The notes: generated by a model from the letters alone, not told the origin. 64,000 bases of DNA from Epiperipatus broadwayi (GCA_028023455.1 JAQFVV010012434.1:8119355-8183354); one strand, 5' to 3'. Positions 49,036 to 62,315 are shown, counted from the stretch's first letter. A program made the numbers and translations.

Positions 49036-50469
49036 TATATTACATATATAAATACAGGTTTAAGCCTGTACAATGTATTAATAAATATAAAATATATAAA
49101 AGGATTTGAATATAAAAGAAAACTTTAAAGTCACTAATACATGTATCCAGAAAAATCATCTCATTAAACAGCAAATGAATTTATTCAATTTTTTTTCACT
49201 TTTTTTTTGTAATTAAATATATGATTCTCTGTAAATATTTAGTGTTCATTGAAAGGTATTATTTCAATATAATAACTGTTTAAAAAGAAATCAGTCACTT
49301 AAATACTTACATAGTATCAATAAAAATCATTTTCTGTCAATATTTTCAACTGGTTGCTGGAAATCTTATTTCTGTTTTTTATTTTAACCTTTTTTAGTTG
49401 AAAAAATTATTATCATAAAAATTATATTTCGGATAAACTTTAAAAAAGTAATAAACAATAATTCTTATTTTTTAGAAAAATTAAAATAAAAAAAACAAGG
49501 ACTATCCTAGTGGTGAAAACTTAATTATTAAAAAAGCATATATTTTATACAAAAAAAATAGTAGCATCATTTCAACACTGCTAAGCAATTATATTAGGTG
49601 ATGTTAAATTTATTGGATTGTGTACCATTATATGTTTATATTTTTTAGATAGTTCTCCAATTAATAATAACATGGGTGTTTACATATGTATGTATGTACG
49701 TATATAATATAAAATACCAAAACAGTGTTTTAAATATGTTGAATGAAATTAATTAAACTGAATATGCTTTTGACACATGTGCACCATAATCATGGGTATT
49801 CTGCTGAAAAGTTCCATATAGTTTAATATACTTTTTTAAGCAATCCATATAGCACATGTTACAATTTCACTTAATATGCACATTATTTTTTAAAGATACT
49901 TAAACTTAATTTCATATAGTGTATATTTAACTTAATTTTCAACCTTTTATTTCATAACACTTTACTGAAATATATAATCAAAGACATGTGCTATATATAT
50001 ATATATATATAGACTATGTATTTACCTTTATTATTTTTCTGTAAAGAGATACTGAGAAAATCTCTATTCTGCAGTGTGATTATTTATGACTCTTACATGT
50101 AATAAATAGATGGAAAATCACTCTATTCTAAGTTGTTTATCTGGAAATGTGTAATGATAATATTTTACTTGTAATTAAATTTTGGATTATTTTCTTCTTA
50201 TGGTTTTAATTGATGAATATCTTATAAACATTTTATTTAAACTTTTCAATTACATTAAGCTGTTAGTAATAGCCCATAGGTTAATATATAGTACAGTTAA
50301 GTGGTATTATTTTTCTCTCTTCTCTAAGAACTGTTGGTCTGAGCACTGAAAATACTAGCTTAGAAATCAAATTAGAGACCTATTTGTGAATATTAAATTT
50401 AAGATGATTCTCTAACCACATAAGCTATTCTGTCGAAGATAACAATCAATGGAAGATTCATATTCTTAC
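49036..50469. other. Unassigned AT-rich DNA
   Basis: A short (AT)n run at about 49994-50010. No gene recognised. Confidence 0.45.
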
Positions 50470-50877
50470 TTATGATGGACTTCACATGACCCACCACTTT
50501 CCACACTATCTCATAACACTGATACACTCGAACACACATATGTTAAAAAGATAAATAAAAACCAACATACGTATTTCATGCTAAACCAGCAATCATCAGT
50601 TGGTCCAGATTACCATCTCTGCACATATATGCTATAAGTGTTCAGATATACATTAAGATAGCCAAACCTCATACTTTAATGGACAGGCTTCAATCTACTC
50701 TACACTCCAACTCTTTAACCATCCATCCAATTGAAAATCTGATGATGCTCAAAGGCGACCCTGAGACTGAGATTTTTGTCACACCCATGTTGACCTAAGG
50801 TTAATCTGACCTCTCATGTACAGGACATAATCCATTTAATACACATAGAAGGGATGGGCAGACATCTCTACTTATGT
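50470..50877 (+). repeat. Family F unit, forward
   Basis: Carries the full landmark order from 'acatgacccaccactttcca' through 'agcaatcatcagttggtcc' and 'tttaatggacaggcttcaa' to 'caggacataatccattta'. It leads directly into the palindrome that follows. Confidence 0.7.
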
Positions 50878-51394
50878 AATAGCTGAAACACACAGGCTTA
50901 TATATACCTGTGTCTATATATGTAATATATAGGGTATATGAGCACAGACTTTTACATGACCCACCACTCTCCACACTATCTCATAACACTGATACACTCA
51001 AACACACATATGTTGAAAACATAAATAATCACCAATATACGTATTTTATGCTAAACCAACAATTATTAGTTGGTCCATATTACCATCTCTGCACATATAT
51101 ACTATAAGTGTTCAGATATATATTAAGATAGTCAAACCTCATACTTTAATATATATCTGAACACTTATAGCATATATGTGCAGAGATGGTAATCTGGATC
51201 AACTGATGATTGCTGGTTTAGCATGAAATATGTATATTGGTGATTATTTATCTTTTCAACATATGTGTGTTCGAGTGTATCAGTGTTATGAGATGGTGTG
51301 GAGAGTGGTGGGTCATGTGAAAGTCTGTGCTCATATACCCTATATATTACATATATAGACACAGGTATATATAAGCCTGTGTGTTGCAGCTATT
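50878..51394. repeat. Large family F palindrome (about 515 bp)
   Basis: Arms of about 245 bp (50878 to about 51125 and about 51147-51394) are reverse complements at roughly 95% by eye, around a loop of about 20 bp containing 'gatagtcaaacctcatact'. The outer ends share AATAGCTG and 'cacaggcttatatatacctg'. The two arms encode near-identical 65-codon frames on opposite strands, which are repeat artefacts. Confidence 0.9.
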
Positions 51395-52199
51395 ATGATG
51401 GACTTCATAACTTTTCCAATTTTGCTTAAAAGATAGTGTTATTCATTAATTTTTAAATATTATGAATTATTATATTAGACTAACTTATGGTGTTATTTCC
51501 TCTTAACATGGGCACAATTTTTTTAAATTTATTTTGTTTACTTTTTTCTCTCTAACCAATATTCTCATCTTCTTTTATTAAGCATTCAAAATAAATGAAT
51601 ATAAAAGGTATTTAAAAGAAAACTTGGTTTAATACTTTAGTAGCATAGTTTGTTAAGCATGATTTTGACTATCTGGTAATCATATTTATAGCAATAGTTA
51701 TCCAAGAAGCTTATGACTTTTATAAAAGAAAAAATTAAAGTGGGGATTTGCATAAATTTTGAATAAGTTGTGAATAAGTTAATTTAAGTGAGCCACATTT
51801 TGGTAGGGAGATGTAAGCATCTTATTTGTTGAACTACATATATATTATTGGCAAACTATTGCAATGAATATGACTACCAGGTAGTTGAAAGCATGATTAG
51901 CATATCATGCTGTTAAAGTATTAAACTAAATTTGCTTTATATACATTTTGTATGCATTTATTTTAAAATACATTTTTTCAAGAAACGTTTTTTAAAAATT
52001 GAAGTTTTATCAAACATATATTTATTGATATGTCCTGCTTGATACATTTGTTTCTTTCTCTTTAATAAATCTCTTTATTCTTTTTTAACTGATTTAGTGG
52101 GGCTGGTGATTTTTTTAATATATTTTCTCATATTCAAATTGTATTTTGGAAATATAAGTTTATTTTTCAGCATTTTATGTTTAGGTTTTGCAGTGATTG
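51395..52199. other. Unassigned AT-rich DNA
   Basis: Nothing recognised. 'atgatggacttca' near 51396 repeats the stretch just before the F unit at 50474. Confidence 0.4.
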
Positions 52200-52910
52200 A
52201 GATTCCTTTAGTGTTCTCTGAGTTTGGAAGGATGTTCTAGTATTATATTATTATAGATATTCTTTAGTTTGTCTGCTATCCCTAGCATTTATGGATACAG
52301 TACAGCCATTATAATTGTTTTTTCTTTGAAGTTTCTTTGGTTTATGCAAGGTTTCTTTATCATGGTTGATGGATAACCATTCTTCAGAAGTATTTGCTTT
52401 ATGTACAACTTTTATTAAGTCAATAGGTTCTTAATATAACTCTGATCCACAGTGATAATATAACACTATTATTTGTATTTCTTTGAGATTGAATATATAT
52501 GCTGAGTATTTTAATGCATGTGTAGGTTCTCTATAAAGTATAGTTTTGATTATGGCATAACAGAGTTTTGCCACAAGCACATCTAAAAATGCCAATATTT
52601 TTGTTTTAATTCTATTATGAATTTAATTGAAAGTAGATATGTTATTAAAGTATGTACAGAATGTTTGTAATAGTGGTTCATTATGTACTATGTGACAAAT
52701 ATATCATTGACCTAATGAAGCCAGAATTAGAGTATAAATGAAGTAGTATTTATGTCTAAAGTTTCAAATTCTGCCTTATAAATTTTGTTGACTAGGAATG
52801 CCAGTTGTGACACTATAACCATCCATCAATTTTGTTGAAATAATTACATGTTGTATTGAAAGTATGTTATGAATGAATATTAAGATTTCCATAATCCTCA
52901 ATTTTGTTTG
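52200..52910 (-). mobile_element. Penelope-like element relic A: reverse transcriptase (3' part)
   Basis: Minus-strand translation gives, in order from 52850 downward: a K-x-x-D-G block (F-N-K-I-D-G / K-L-M-D-G-Y-S-V-T-T-G-I-P) matching the Q-x-D-G-V-A-M-G-S-P-L motif; V-N-D-I-F-V at about 52710, matching Y-V-D-D-I-F with one catalytic Asp changed to Asn; W-H-F-L-D-V-L-V at about 52590, matching P-F-L-D-V-L-V; and L-L-K-N-G-Y-P near 52370, followed by a degenerate L-P-Y-x-P-G region. This order is that of the Penelope RT. Stops and frameshifts are frequent. Its upstream part continues at 54821-55010, because a later insertion splits it. Confidence 0.75.
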
Positions 52911-52925
52911 AAAAATTCTGTGCTG
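52911..52925. repeat. Target-site duplication, left copy
   Basis: AAAAATTCTGTGCTG occurs here and again at 54806-54820, bounding the retroposon between them. Confidence 0.8.
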
Positions 52926-53375
52926 GCCACAGTTAATTGTTTCTGGCTCCCTGTTTTATTCCCTTTTTCATGGTTTAGGGAATTAAATTTCTCTAAAACT
53001 ATCCCTATTAAAAAGGAGAGTTTCTTAGCTCCCTTTTCATTTACAAGCTATATCAACAATGTAATCGCAAGTAAGAATAATTTCAATTCTTATAAACACG
53101 TTATGTATATATATAGCAGCCATTGAAATTACAAAAGATTTCTACAGAAATTTCACCTTTTAATGAAAATTTTCATTTCACTTAATTTTGTTGAATGAAT
53201 GAGAGAGTCTGGTTGTTAGGAGGGAGGGGGTTGGGATGATGGTTTTGTGGGGATCGTTATGAGTTGGTTTTTCTCATTCACAAAATAGGAAAAATAATAT
53301 TATTTATGGTGATTTTTTAACGTTATCTTCTTGAATGATTTTATCCATGTATTATTGCAAAATAAGTAGCAGTTT

Positions 53376-53640
53376 GGCCTCATGATTCCAATTGCAAGTG
53401 ATTCACCTTATTTAATTTTATTACTTCCAATGTTGTTATTGCTTCAGGATTCTAATTGCAAGTGATTCATCTTATAGTTTATTATTTCCAGTGTTGTTAT
53501 TGCCACAGGATTCTAATTGCAAGTGATTCATCTTATTTAAGTTTATTATTTTCAATGTTGTTATTTCCTCAGGATTCTAATTGCAAGTGATTCACCTTAT
53601 TTAAGTTTATTATTTCCAATGTTGTTATTGATAGGGCTGG
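53376..53640 (+). repeat. Four tandem 61-64 bp units inside the retroposon
   Basis: 'attgcaagtgattca' starts near 53391, 53450, 53515 and 53579, each followed by 'cttatttaa-tttattattt' and 'ttgttatt'. A fifth diverged unit at about 54206 belongs to the second large module. Confidence 0.85.
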
Positions 53641-54780
53641 CCTTTCACTGTTCATGTGATTTTTATGATGGAAGAATAGTTTTCAGCAGAGTCATTTTGA
53701 AGCTTGGATTTTTTTCCTTCTTCTCCACTGCTTCCAAAGTATTCGGGATTGCTTTCTTGTGAATATATTCGAGGCCATTTGGAAGAACTGAACAGTAGAT
53801 TGATTTACTCTGTATTTTATGTTTACTCCAAGTGTTTTCCTATTTTTCAACTTATCTGCCGCAAATTGGATTTTTCAATATTGTACTATGAAAACACTAT
53901 TCATATTTGAAATTCTAGATTTTACAAATAATTCCTTATTGTACCTTTTAACTAAAAATTTCATTAACACTAAATTTTGCTGATTGAATGAGAGAGTCTG
54001 GTTATTGGGAGGGGATCCAGAGGCCTAAATCCTGGTTCTTCTGAGGAAGAGGGTTTAGATGAGAATTCTGTGGGGATCATTATCAATGTTGATTTTCTCA
54101 TTCACACAAAAAAAAACATTATTCATAGTGGTTTTTTAGCATTATTGTTATAAACGATTTTATCCAAGTATTATTGCAAAGTAAGCTGCAGTTTGGCCTA
54201 ATGATTTTAATTGTGAGTGATTCACCCTATTTAAATTTATTATTTGTAATGTTGTTATCTCCAAGTGCTTTTCCTATTCTCAGCTTATCCATCACAAATT
54301 GGATTTCTCAATATTGTACTCCAAAAATGCTACTCATATTTAAACTCTAGACTTTACAAATAATTTCTAATTGTAACACTCATTTGTCTTTAATGATTAA
54401 TCGTCTGTGGATTAATGCCTTGAGTTTCCACAGGTTGATCAATTTCTGGATTGCTATGAACAAAAAATTTAATGTGTCATTTTAAATCTCCATATTACAC
54501 TATGTAAATCAATACTTACCTTGTAAAACATTTTATACTCAATGATATTTCTCCGAAATTCATGTCACATATGGTTCCTCCTATCAATACACCAGGGCAA
54601 CCAAGCCTATCAACATTTCTCCTTACCAAAGACTCTTCTTTGCCTAGACTACACACTCTTTCCTCTTTTCACTTTATATGTACTCCTTCCCCTTCACCAT
54701 ATTGTACTTGAATTTCATTTTGCCATGTAATTATCCATTTGTACACCTTTTTAACTGTTGTGTATTTTATCTTTTTGATG

Positions 54781-54786
54781 AATAAA
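54781..54786 (+). terminator. Polyadenylation signal AATAAA of the retroposon
   Basis: AATAAA lies 14 nt before the A-run, the normal spacing for mRNA cleavage and polyadenylation. Confidence 0.7.
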
Positions 54787-54820
54787 AGCTTTCATCACCG
54801 AAAAAAAAAATTCTGTGCTG

Positions 54821-55010
54821 TATTGAAAATATGTTGTAATTATGAGAATATTAAAAGTTTTATATAACTCTTATCATTTAGGGTGACGACAACATACTGT
54901 CAATGCAATATTAATTCTTCCAATTAAGTGGGTATGGTGTTTGACTATCATGCCTGATTAACCACATTTACCTGGAAAAACATGAAAATACAGCCATAAA
55001 TTCTACTCTA
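54821..55010 (-). mobile_element. Penelope-like relic A, upstream part
   Basis: The minus strand reads T-Y-F-Q-Y-S-T-E-F-F-K-Q-N around 54860-54800, matching the Penelope T-x-F-x-Y-N-x-x-F-Y-x-Q block. The same block recurs in diverged form at about 52870-52830, so the relic also carries a local duplication of about 80 bp, visible once the retroposon is removed. Confidence 0.6.
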
Positions 55011-55339
55011 TTTCTACCTAAAGTCTGAGTTTGCTACATAAAAAATATATTTATTATATGGAAAAAACAGTTACAAACATTCTGAACACACATAGAATAT
55101 TAATAACATATATACACTCCATCATAGTAATATTAAAATTATTATTTACAAACAACCCTTGATCATACATATAAATCTTACAGAAAAATATTTTAGAATA
55201 AACATCATCATGAAAATATAAAAAGTGTTATGAAACTATCACTATAAAACAGAGCAAAAAAATCTATCCATAAACTAATAACTTACAAAAAGAAACTTCT
55301 GAAAAATTGTTATCTATTAGCTATCATTAAGAAAATTTT

Positions 55340-55820
55340 ATGTAGAAAACCAAAGATAAAAAACTTATAGACATTGGGTATGCCTACATACACTGAAGAT
55401 AGTAGACAAATTTAAAAAACTGCAATTAACATAATATTTATCTACAAACCTAAATTTGAAATAATAAAAAAACTGCACCTATAAAATACCATGTGAATGT
55501 GGAGGGGCATATATCAGTGAAACTAACTATTTCATTGAAGAACAATTGAAAATTTGACATAGTAATGATTAGAAATGAAGCAGATGTATGCAAAATAGCA
55601 GATCATGCATGTATATGTTAATAAATGTTTGATTGGAACAAAGCAGAAACATTGAATATACAAGAAAAAGTAAGAAAAACATTTTAAAGAAAGTTGTTCA
55701 CATTAGAATGGCAAATAACTCCACAAGACAACATAGTGTTATAATTTGTAATATTAAAATAATAGCATATCATTTAACTCCATACCATGACTTTAGCTTA
55801 CTTATCACTGTAATAACAGT
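55340..55820 (+). mobile_element. Penelope-like element relic B: GIY-YIG endonuclease
   Basis: Plus-strand translation shows a linker ending I-Y-K-P-K-F-E-I-I-K (about 55440-55470), the usual bridge between RT and endonuclease. Then comes Y-K-I-P-C-E-C-G-G-A-Y-I-S-E-T at 55480-55524, matching C-x-C-G-x-x-Y-I-G-E-T with Gly changed to Ser. Then K-I-A-D-H-A-C near 55590-55610 (usual A-x-H), W-N-K-A-E, and V-V-H-I-R-M-A-N-N-S near 55693-55722. An early stop after the YIG block and frameshifts make it dead. It lies in the opposite orientation to relic A, so the two are separate insertions or an inversion. Confidence 0.8.
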
Positions 55821-55924
55821 ATCATTTTTCACTATTTCTATGTAATTTACTATAAGATTTAGTAAATAATAGATGCCAGATGATAATGATTATTAAATTT
55901 CTATTCTGTGTTGTCCTAGTCAAT

Positions 55925-56220
55925 ATCTCTAGAGTAGTTTCAAGGTTATGGCTTTCATCAATAAAGAGCTTTTGATATTGAACCAATGCACCCGACTTTT
56001 AAGATCTAATGCACCTTTGTTCCAGTACCCATCATTTACCTCTCTGATATACTACAAAGTTATTGACCCAAACCAAAAACATGTAAATGTTTTTGATCTT
56101 AAATAACTTGCTTGCATAGTTGTATAGACCTGATACTAATTCAGGTTCGACATATACTGTCACTATTTTTTTTATTAACTATGACCACCTCTAGCCTATG
56201 ACCAGGATTTGGTGTAAACC
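55925..56220. repeat. Single diverged copy of foldback family G
   Basis: 'gtttcaaggttatggctttc', 'atcaataaagagcttttgat' and 'agatctaatgcacctt' parallel the left arm at 31200-31290 ('cttcaatcttatagctttcc', 'tcaatgaatagctttggat', 'aatctaatgcaacact'). Confidence 0.55.
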
Positions 56221-56855
56221 AATAAAATATCATTTAACTTTATCATATGGTTCACTAATATTATCTGACATCTATTATTACTTACCAAAGCTTACAATAA
56301 GTTTAGAGATGGTAAAAATTTAAGCTGTTATAACAGCAATGTGTAAGCACCCAATTAAAAAATGAACTAAAAAACTGAAATCACATCATCTACTAATAGT
56401 GTTTATTTATCTTGTTTATATCATATATGAAGTCTGTTTAATAAAATATATATTTAAAAAACTCTTTAATATCTATATATCAATAATGATGGGTCACTTT
56501 TACACAAACAATCAAAAGAAACGATTGGTTACTTGATGAAAATATATATTTTTTAAAAGATAATGACAAAAAATTTTTTTTGATTAGATTTATCAAATTA
56601 CATATCAGCTTCTTCTATTTCCTGTTTGATATCCATAACCAATAATCTTCAAAATTTAATGTAAATAATTTAATTATTTCATGTAGAGTTTGATGTTGGT
56701 TTAAATATTTTAGATTGTCAAGGACAAAAGCCACTATATAGCTGTTTAGGTAAAAAATAAAGTATTTAGTGAAAGCTTTCTGTTATTTTTTTATTCATAT
56801 ATTAAGAAGTAGTTTATTTACAGTATTTAATCCAGCCTGGTTAATTTAGTATATG
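56221..56855. other. Unassigned AT-rich DNA
   Basis: Nothing recognised. Confidence 0.4.
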
Positions 56856-58149
<1,294 letters not shown>

Positions 58150-60625
58150 GATATTGTTGGATGTTTTTTGCTCTTAGAATAGAAAACGAAGACACAATTG
58201 ATTTTGCAAAAATGGATACCTACTTAATACAAAAAACCACATATTAGGAGAACAAATGGAGTGGCATTCATCATAGATAAAAAAATAAAAAGACAACACT
58301 GTGAAGGTATAAGTCAGAGTCTCATGATTAATTAGTTTTTAACTTAATAAAAGATGACAAATACAAGTAATTTGTATTTTTGCCCCAACAAGTTTCATTG
58401 TGATGAAGAAATAGAAGATTTTTTTATATATGTACTAAATGCTTTTGATCAGACCAAACCATAAAAATTTTAACACTGTTGCAGAAGACTTTGTTAAACT
58501 ATTGAAAAATAAAAGTACTGATAATATATTTGTTATGTTGATAGAAACAAAAAAAACATAGATTTGTGGAGTTGGGCAGAAAAAAAAAGAAGCTATATAT
58601 TGAGAATTCTTTTTTTTAAAAAAAATGCTAGAAGAAACTAGACATGAAAGAATACAAATAAAGTTATAGCAGAATTAAATTACATTTTGACTAACATAAA
58701 ATATGTATTTTAAGGTTGCAATGGTTTTAAAAGATTGAACATAGCAAATGATTATCAGTTAGTGAGGTGTAAATTACAAGTTAATGCAAAACTAGGAATA
58801 AAAAAATTATTAAGAAAAACTATATTCCGGTTGACATTTTTACATTTTAGAAACATTTCAATGAATTTAAAATAGAATCTACATTTTAAAAAAAAATTAG
58901 CAGATTTTGAATATGGTTCAGCTTTCAATAAAATCAATAGTAAGATAACTATTACACTATTAAAAACTGCATCAATGGTAACCGGAACATAGCAATTTAT
59001 CAATAAATTTCTATCGAGACAAGACAATATATGAAGAAAGGAAATAATATAAAAATTATCCATAAAAAAAAAGAATAGAATGTCTAGAGCTTTGTAAAGT
59101 GGTAAAGTGAAAATTAATAACCATATAAAAATCTGTAATTGTAGTAAATTAACAAGGAGATCTATAAAAGAAAATAAACCTTCAAAGTGTAAAACAACAT
59201 CTTACTATTCTTAGGACACTTATTTCCATAATAAGAAGAAAAAAAAATAGAACTGTACCTAAAAAGAAAGATGACATTATTAAATGTATGAAAGAATTTA
59301 TATATATATAGTAATAAATAATAAGAAAAAATATTCATCACAATTACTATATCTGCTAAATTGCCCAATTGCAATCGATATCTTAAAAGAAGCAGATGAA
59401 GAAATAGAAAAATTGTTGATTGAACTATAAATCAAATTTCTACATGAGAAAATCATTGGAAAAAATGCAATAATAAAATTGACATTTAAGAAAGGTTATA
59501 AAAAAGATATTATAAGTTAGAGATGTACCAGGCTTTTATCAGTTCTATACAAAATTGAATTCTACCCAGCAAAACAAAAAAACAAGCTGCATTTAAAAAT
59601 GGTTTTATCACAGAGAATGACAGCCAAACACTGAGAGAAGTTATAAAAAAGGCCAAATAAATATGATCTGCAATTATGCTTTGGATTTGTAGATTACGAA
59701 AAGGCATTTGGTTGTATAAACTTTCTTACTATAATTAAAGTTGATTAAAGCATTGGATCATTAAAATGTAGACCTAAGAAAATGATATACTCTGAAAAAT
59801 ATTTATTAAAATGCTACATCACTGATAGGAGTATATACTGATACTAAAAAGATTAATATTGGAAAGGATCTAACCAAACTTTCATATCACCAAAATGTTT
59901 TATGGTAATATTTTTAGAATAAAAAAAATGGATGTTGTTTAAGACATCTAGATTTTGCAGTTGATGTAATTATTTTTGCAAATGATGCTTCAGAACTTAG
60001 GGAAATTTGGAAAGGGTTATCAGATGAAAATAGGATTAAAGATAAATGCTAAAAAGACTAAAGTAATGTTCAATGAATTTTTATCAAAAGAAAATAAAGA
60101 TAGATAATCATAAATTAAATTAGTAACTACAAATACCTTGATCAAATTATTGACACAGATTAAAACATAGTGAATGAAATTTAGCATAGGATTAAACTTG
60201 TATGAAATAGTTCTGGTAGGAATAATATTAAAAAAAAATTGCCTATAAACTTAAAAAGAAAGGGTTTTAATAAATAAATTTATCATTTTTACTTCTGAAT
60301 TTGGTACTTGGATATTTGGCAGAAAAGCAATAACATCAGACAGCTCACTATAGTATAGAATAGTGTATATAATAAAAGTAACAAAAAACAATTGAAAAAC
60401 AAATGGGTGTTATAAACATTCCTGAAAGAATTTGGTAGCTAAAATGAAGCTGAGATAAACATATTAACTGAAAAGATGATAAGAGATGGACAGTTAAAGT
60501 CCTAAACTAGATCCCAAGAAATTTCAAGAAGGATCCAGAGAAGAAATATATGTATAATTAATGGACAGATAAGAATGTGTGCTGATGTATTGTGAGAAGG
60601 TAGGCTAGAGCAGAGAAACTAGATT
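58150..60625 (+). mobile_element. RTE-like LINE relic (endonuclease plus reverse transcriptase)
   Basis: Broken plus-strand frames give an ordered RTE-type protein. Endonuclease: G-V-A-F-I-I-D-K-K at about 58259, then A-P-T-S-F-H-C-D-E-E-I-E-D-F-F at about 58380. RT: F-G-F-V-D-Y-E-K-A-F at about 59680-59710 (usual F-V-D-Y-E-K-A-F-D), then D-F-A-V-D-V-I-I-F-A-N-D at about 59950, where F-A-D-D has lost its first Asp to Val. Then K-I-N-A-K-K-T-K-V-M-F-N at about 60040, Y-L-D-Q-I-I-D (usual Y-L-G-Q), and L-K-R-K-G-F-N. The A-P-T-S and K-T-K-V-M motifs are typical of RTE-clade elements. The middle (58560-59500) is strongly decayed. Dead copy; small minus-strand frames here are shadows. Confidence 0.8.
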
Positions 60626-61850
60626 AAACTAAAAAAAGAAACCTTCATTTTGCAGTAGATCAATAATGTTTGAAAATAATGATGCCCCTTAAAAACAAAA
60701 GTCAATTAATTATCCTGTATTACCTGTTTTAATTAACTTCTAAATTTAGTATTTTCAGATTATTTTTGCTATCAGCATCTTTAAAAACAACTATTGAACC
60801 ATCTATATTACCCAGACAATGTCAGATATGCTATCTGAAACATTAATATTAGCAACTACACATCGAAAATTTTACCCACATAATTTTTGTAAAACTTTTT
60901 ATTTAATTCGCATGCACATACATGCACACACACATTTATTTGTATATATATATATTGAAACAGATATACTGTTCCACGCATATATATTCAAAAGATCCCC
61001 CCGCCCCATTTAAAAAAGACTAGCATGATTTGATCAAATTAAAAAAGAAATAAAGCAAAAAGTTTATAGTTAAAAGAAAATCATTATTGATTTTATAGTT
61101 TTAAATTACAATGTAAATAAAAGCTGGCATTTATTAAAAGATTACATTTTTAATTTTTGGAATGATGTTTTCGAATGGAGTGTTATAACAGTTTGAGGCA
61201 GTCTTAATAAATTGAAAAACATAGCTTAAACCTTATGATTTCTTATCTTTGCCATGAAAAGGATTGCCCAATTGTTAAGAAGAAAAAAGCACTCAGGCTT
61301 AAATGAGAGTGGTATGCAAATCAGGTACACTGGGAAAGGCTGCTTAATCAATTCACAGGTCAGAATATAAATAGTCAAGTTGCAAGTTCAGTGCAGATTA
61401 GATTGGATTTTTAAAGTGTATGTTTAAAGAAGATTTTTTTCAAAAGATTTTTTGAAAAGAATAGTAAGAAAAGTGAAAAACTAAAAAGTTAAAATTCTTA
61501 TTTAAATGTTACTCAACTCTGACTTTCATCACCTTGGAATATCACCTTTACAACCACTGTTAATAATGGAAAAAGAAAACATTATTAAGGAAAACATAAC
61601 GATGGAGGGCTAATGTAACAGCTTTTCCTCTTCATTCTAAGCCATGATTTTCCAAGATTTGCCTGGATAGACACCATAGAAAGAAGATAATGTCATTCAG
61701 CTGAAATGTGATGCCCCTTTTGAAAGCAGTTACATCATGGATATGAAAAAACAAACTGGATAAATGAAGGTAATGATTTTATAAAAATATTCGATACTAT
61801 GTACATTTATAGAAGACAAGACAAAACATATTTCTTAAACTAAAATTATA
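60626..61850. other. Unassigned AT-rich DNA
   Basis: Nothing recognised; the frame at 60819-61013 is driven by short CA and TA runs. A C/G-rich 'ccccccgcccc' patch occurs near 60997. Confidence 0.4.
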
Positions 61851-61854
61851 TGTG

Positions 61855-62315
61855 TTTTTAAAAGACAAACAAAACGTCTTTATTATAAATAAAAAAAAAA
61901 AAAGAATTATTAATAAAAATAGCTGCATAAAAATACGTTCTGTTAATAATAAATTGTAAATGATAAATATTAAAAATATCTATAATCAAAAGGCATTTTT
62001 AATAAGGATTGAATTCTCATCTACAGATACATTTGAATTAAAATAAAGTAAAAAATGAATACTTGTAATGATTTTATATTTTATTCAATATTTATATGGG
62101 TTTATAAAAGATAAAACAAAACATCTTTTTTAAAAAAGAAAAAGAAAACTATGAACAAATTTAGCTATGGAAATACGTTTTACTAAAGATAAATTATAAA
62201 TACTAAAATACCTATAACTAAAGTGCATTTTTACTAAGGATTGACTTCTCATCTACAGATACATTTGAATTAAAATAAACTAAAAAATGAATACTTATAA
62301 TGATTGATATTATTG
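61855..62315 (+). repeat. Tandem duplication, two diverged units of about 220-240 bp
   Basis: 'aaaagacaaacaaaacgtct', 'gcatttttaataaggattga' and 'tctcatctacagatacattt' in the first unit (to about 62070) recur as 'aaaagataaaacaaaacatc', 'gcatttttactaaggattga' and the same 'tctcatctacagatacattt' in the second (about 62107-62315). Confidence 0.8.

Larger units (their letters stand above)
52926..54805 (+). mobile_element. Polyadenylated retroposon (about 1.9 kb) with 15-bp target duplications
   Basis: The insert ends with AATAAA at 54781, then 14 nt later a 10-base A-run, and is bounded by identical 15-mers. This is the signature of LINE-mediated retroposition of a polymerase II transcript. Excising it rejoins the Penelope relic. 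The body is T-rich with no long reading frame; frames of 62-72 codons at 52908, 53704 and 54542 match no known family. It contains two diverged copies of a module (about 53150-53390 and 53950-54220, both with 'gaatgagagagtctggtt') and four tandem copies of a 61-64 bp unit. It may be a processed copy of a non-coding or 3'-UTR transcript, or a LINE/SINE of unknown type. Confidence 0.75.

Noticed and set aside
50910-51362. Two near-identical 65-codon frames on opposite strands
   Set aside because: They mirror each other because they are the two arms of one palindrome.
53376-53640. CRISPR-like array of regularly spaced repeats
   Set aside because: The 61-64 bp units are contiguous and diverging, with no unique spacers, inside a eukaryotic retroposon.
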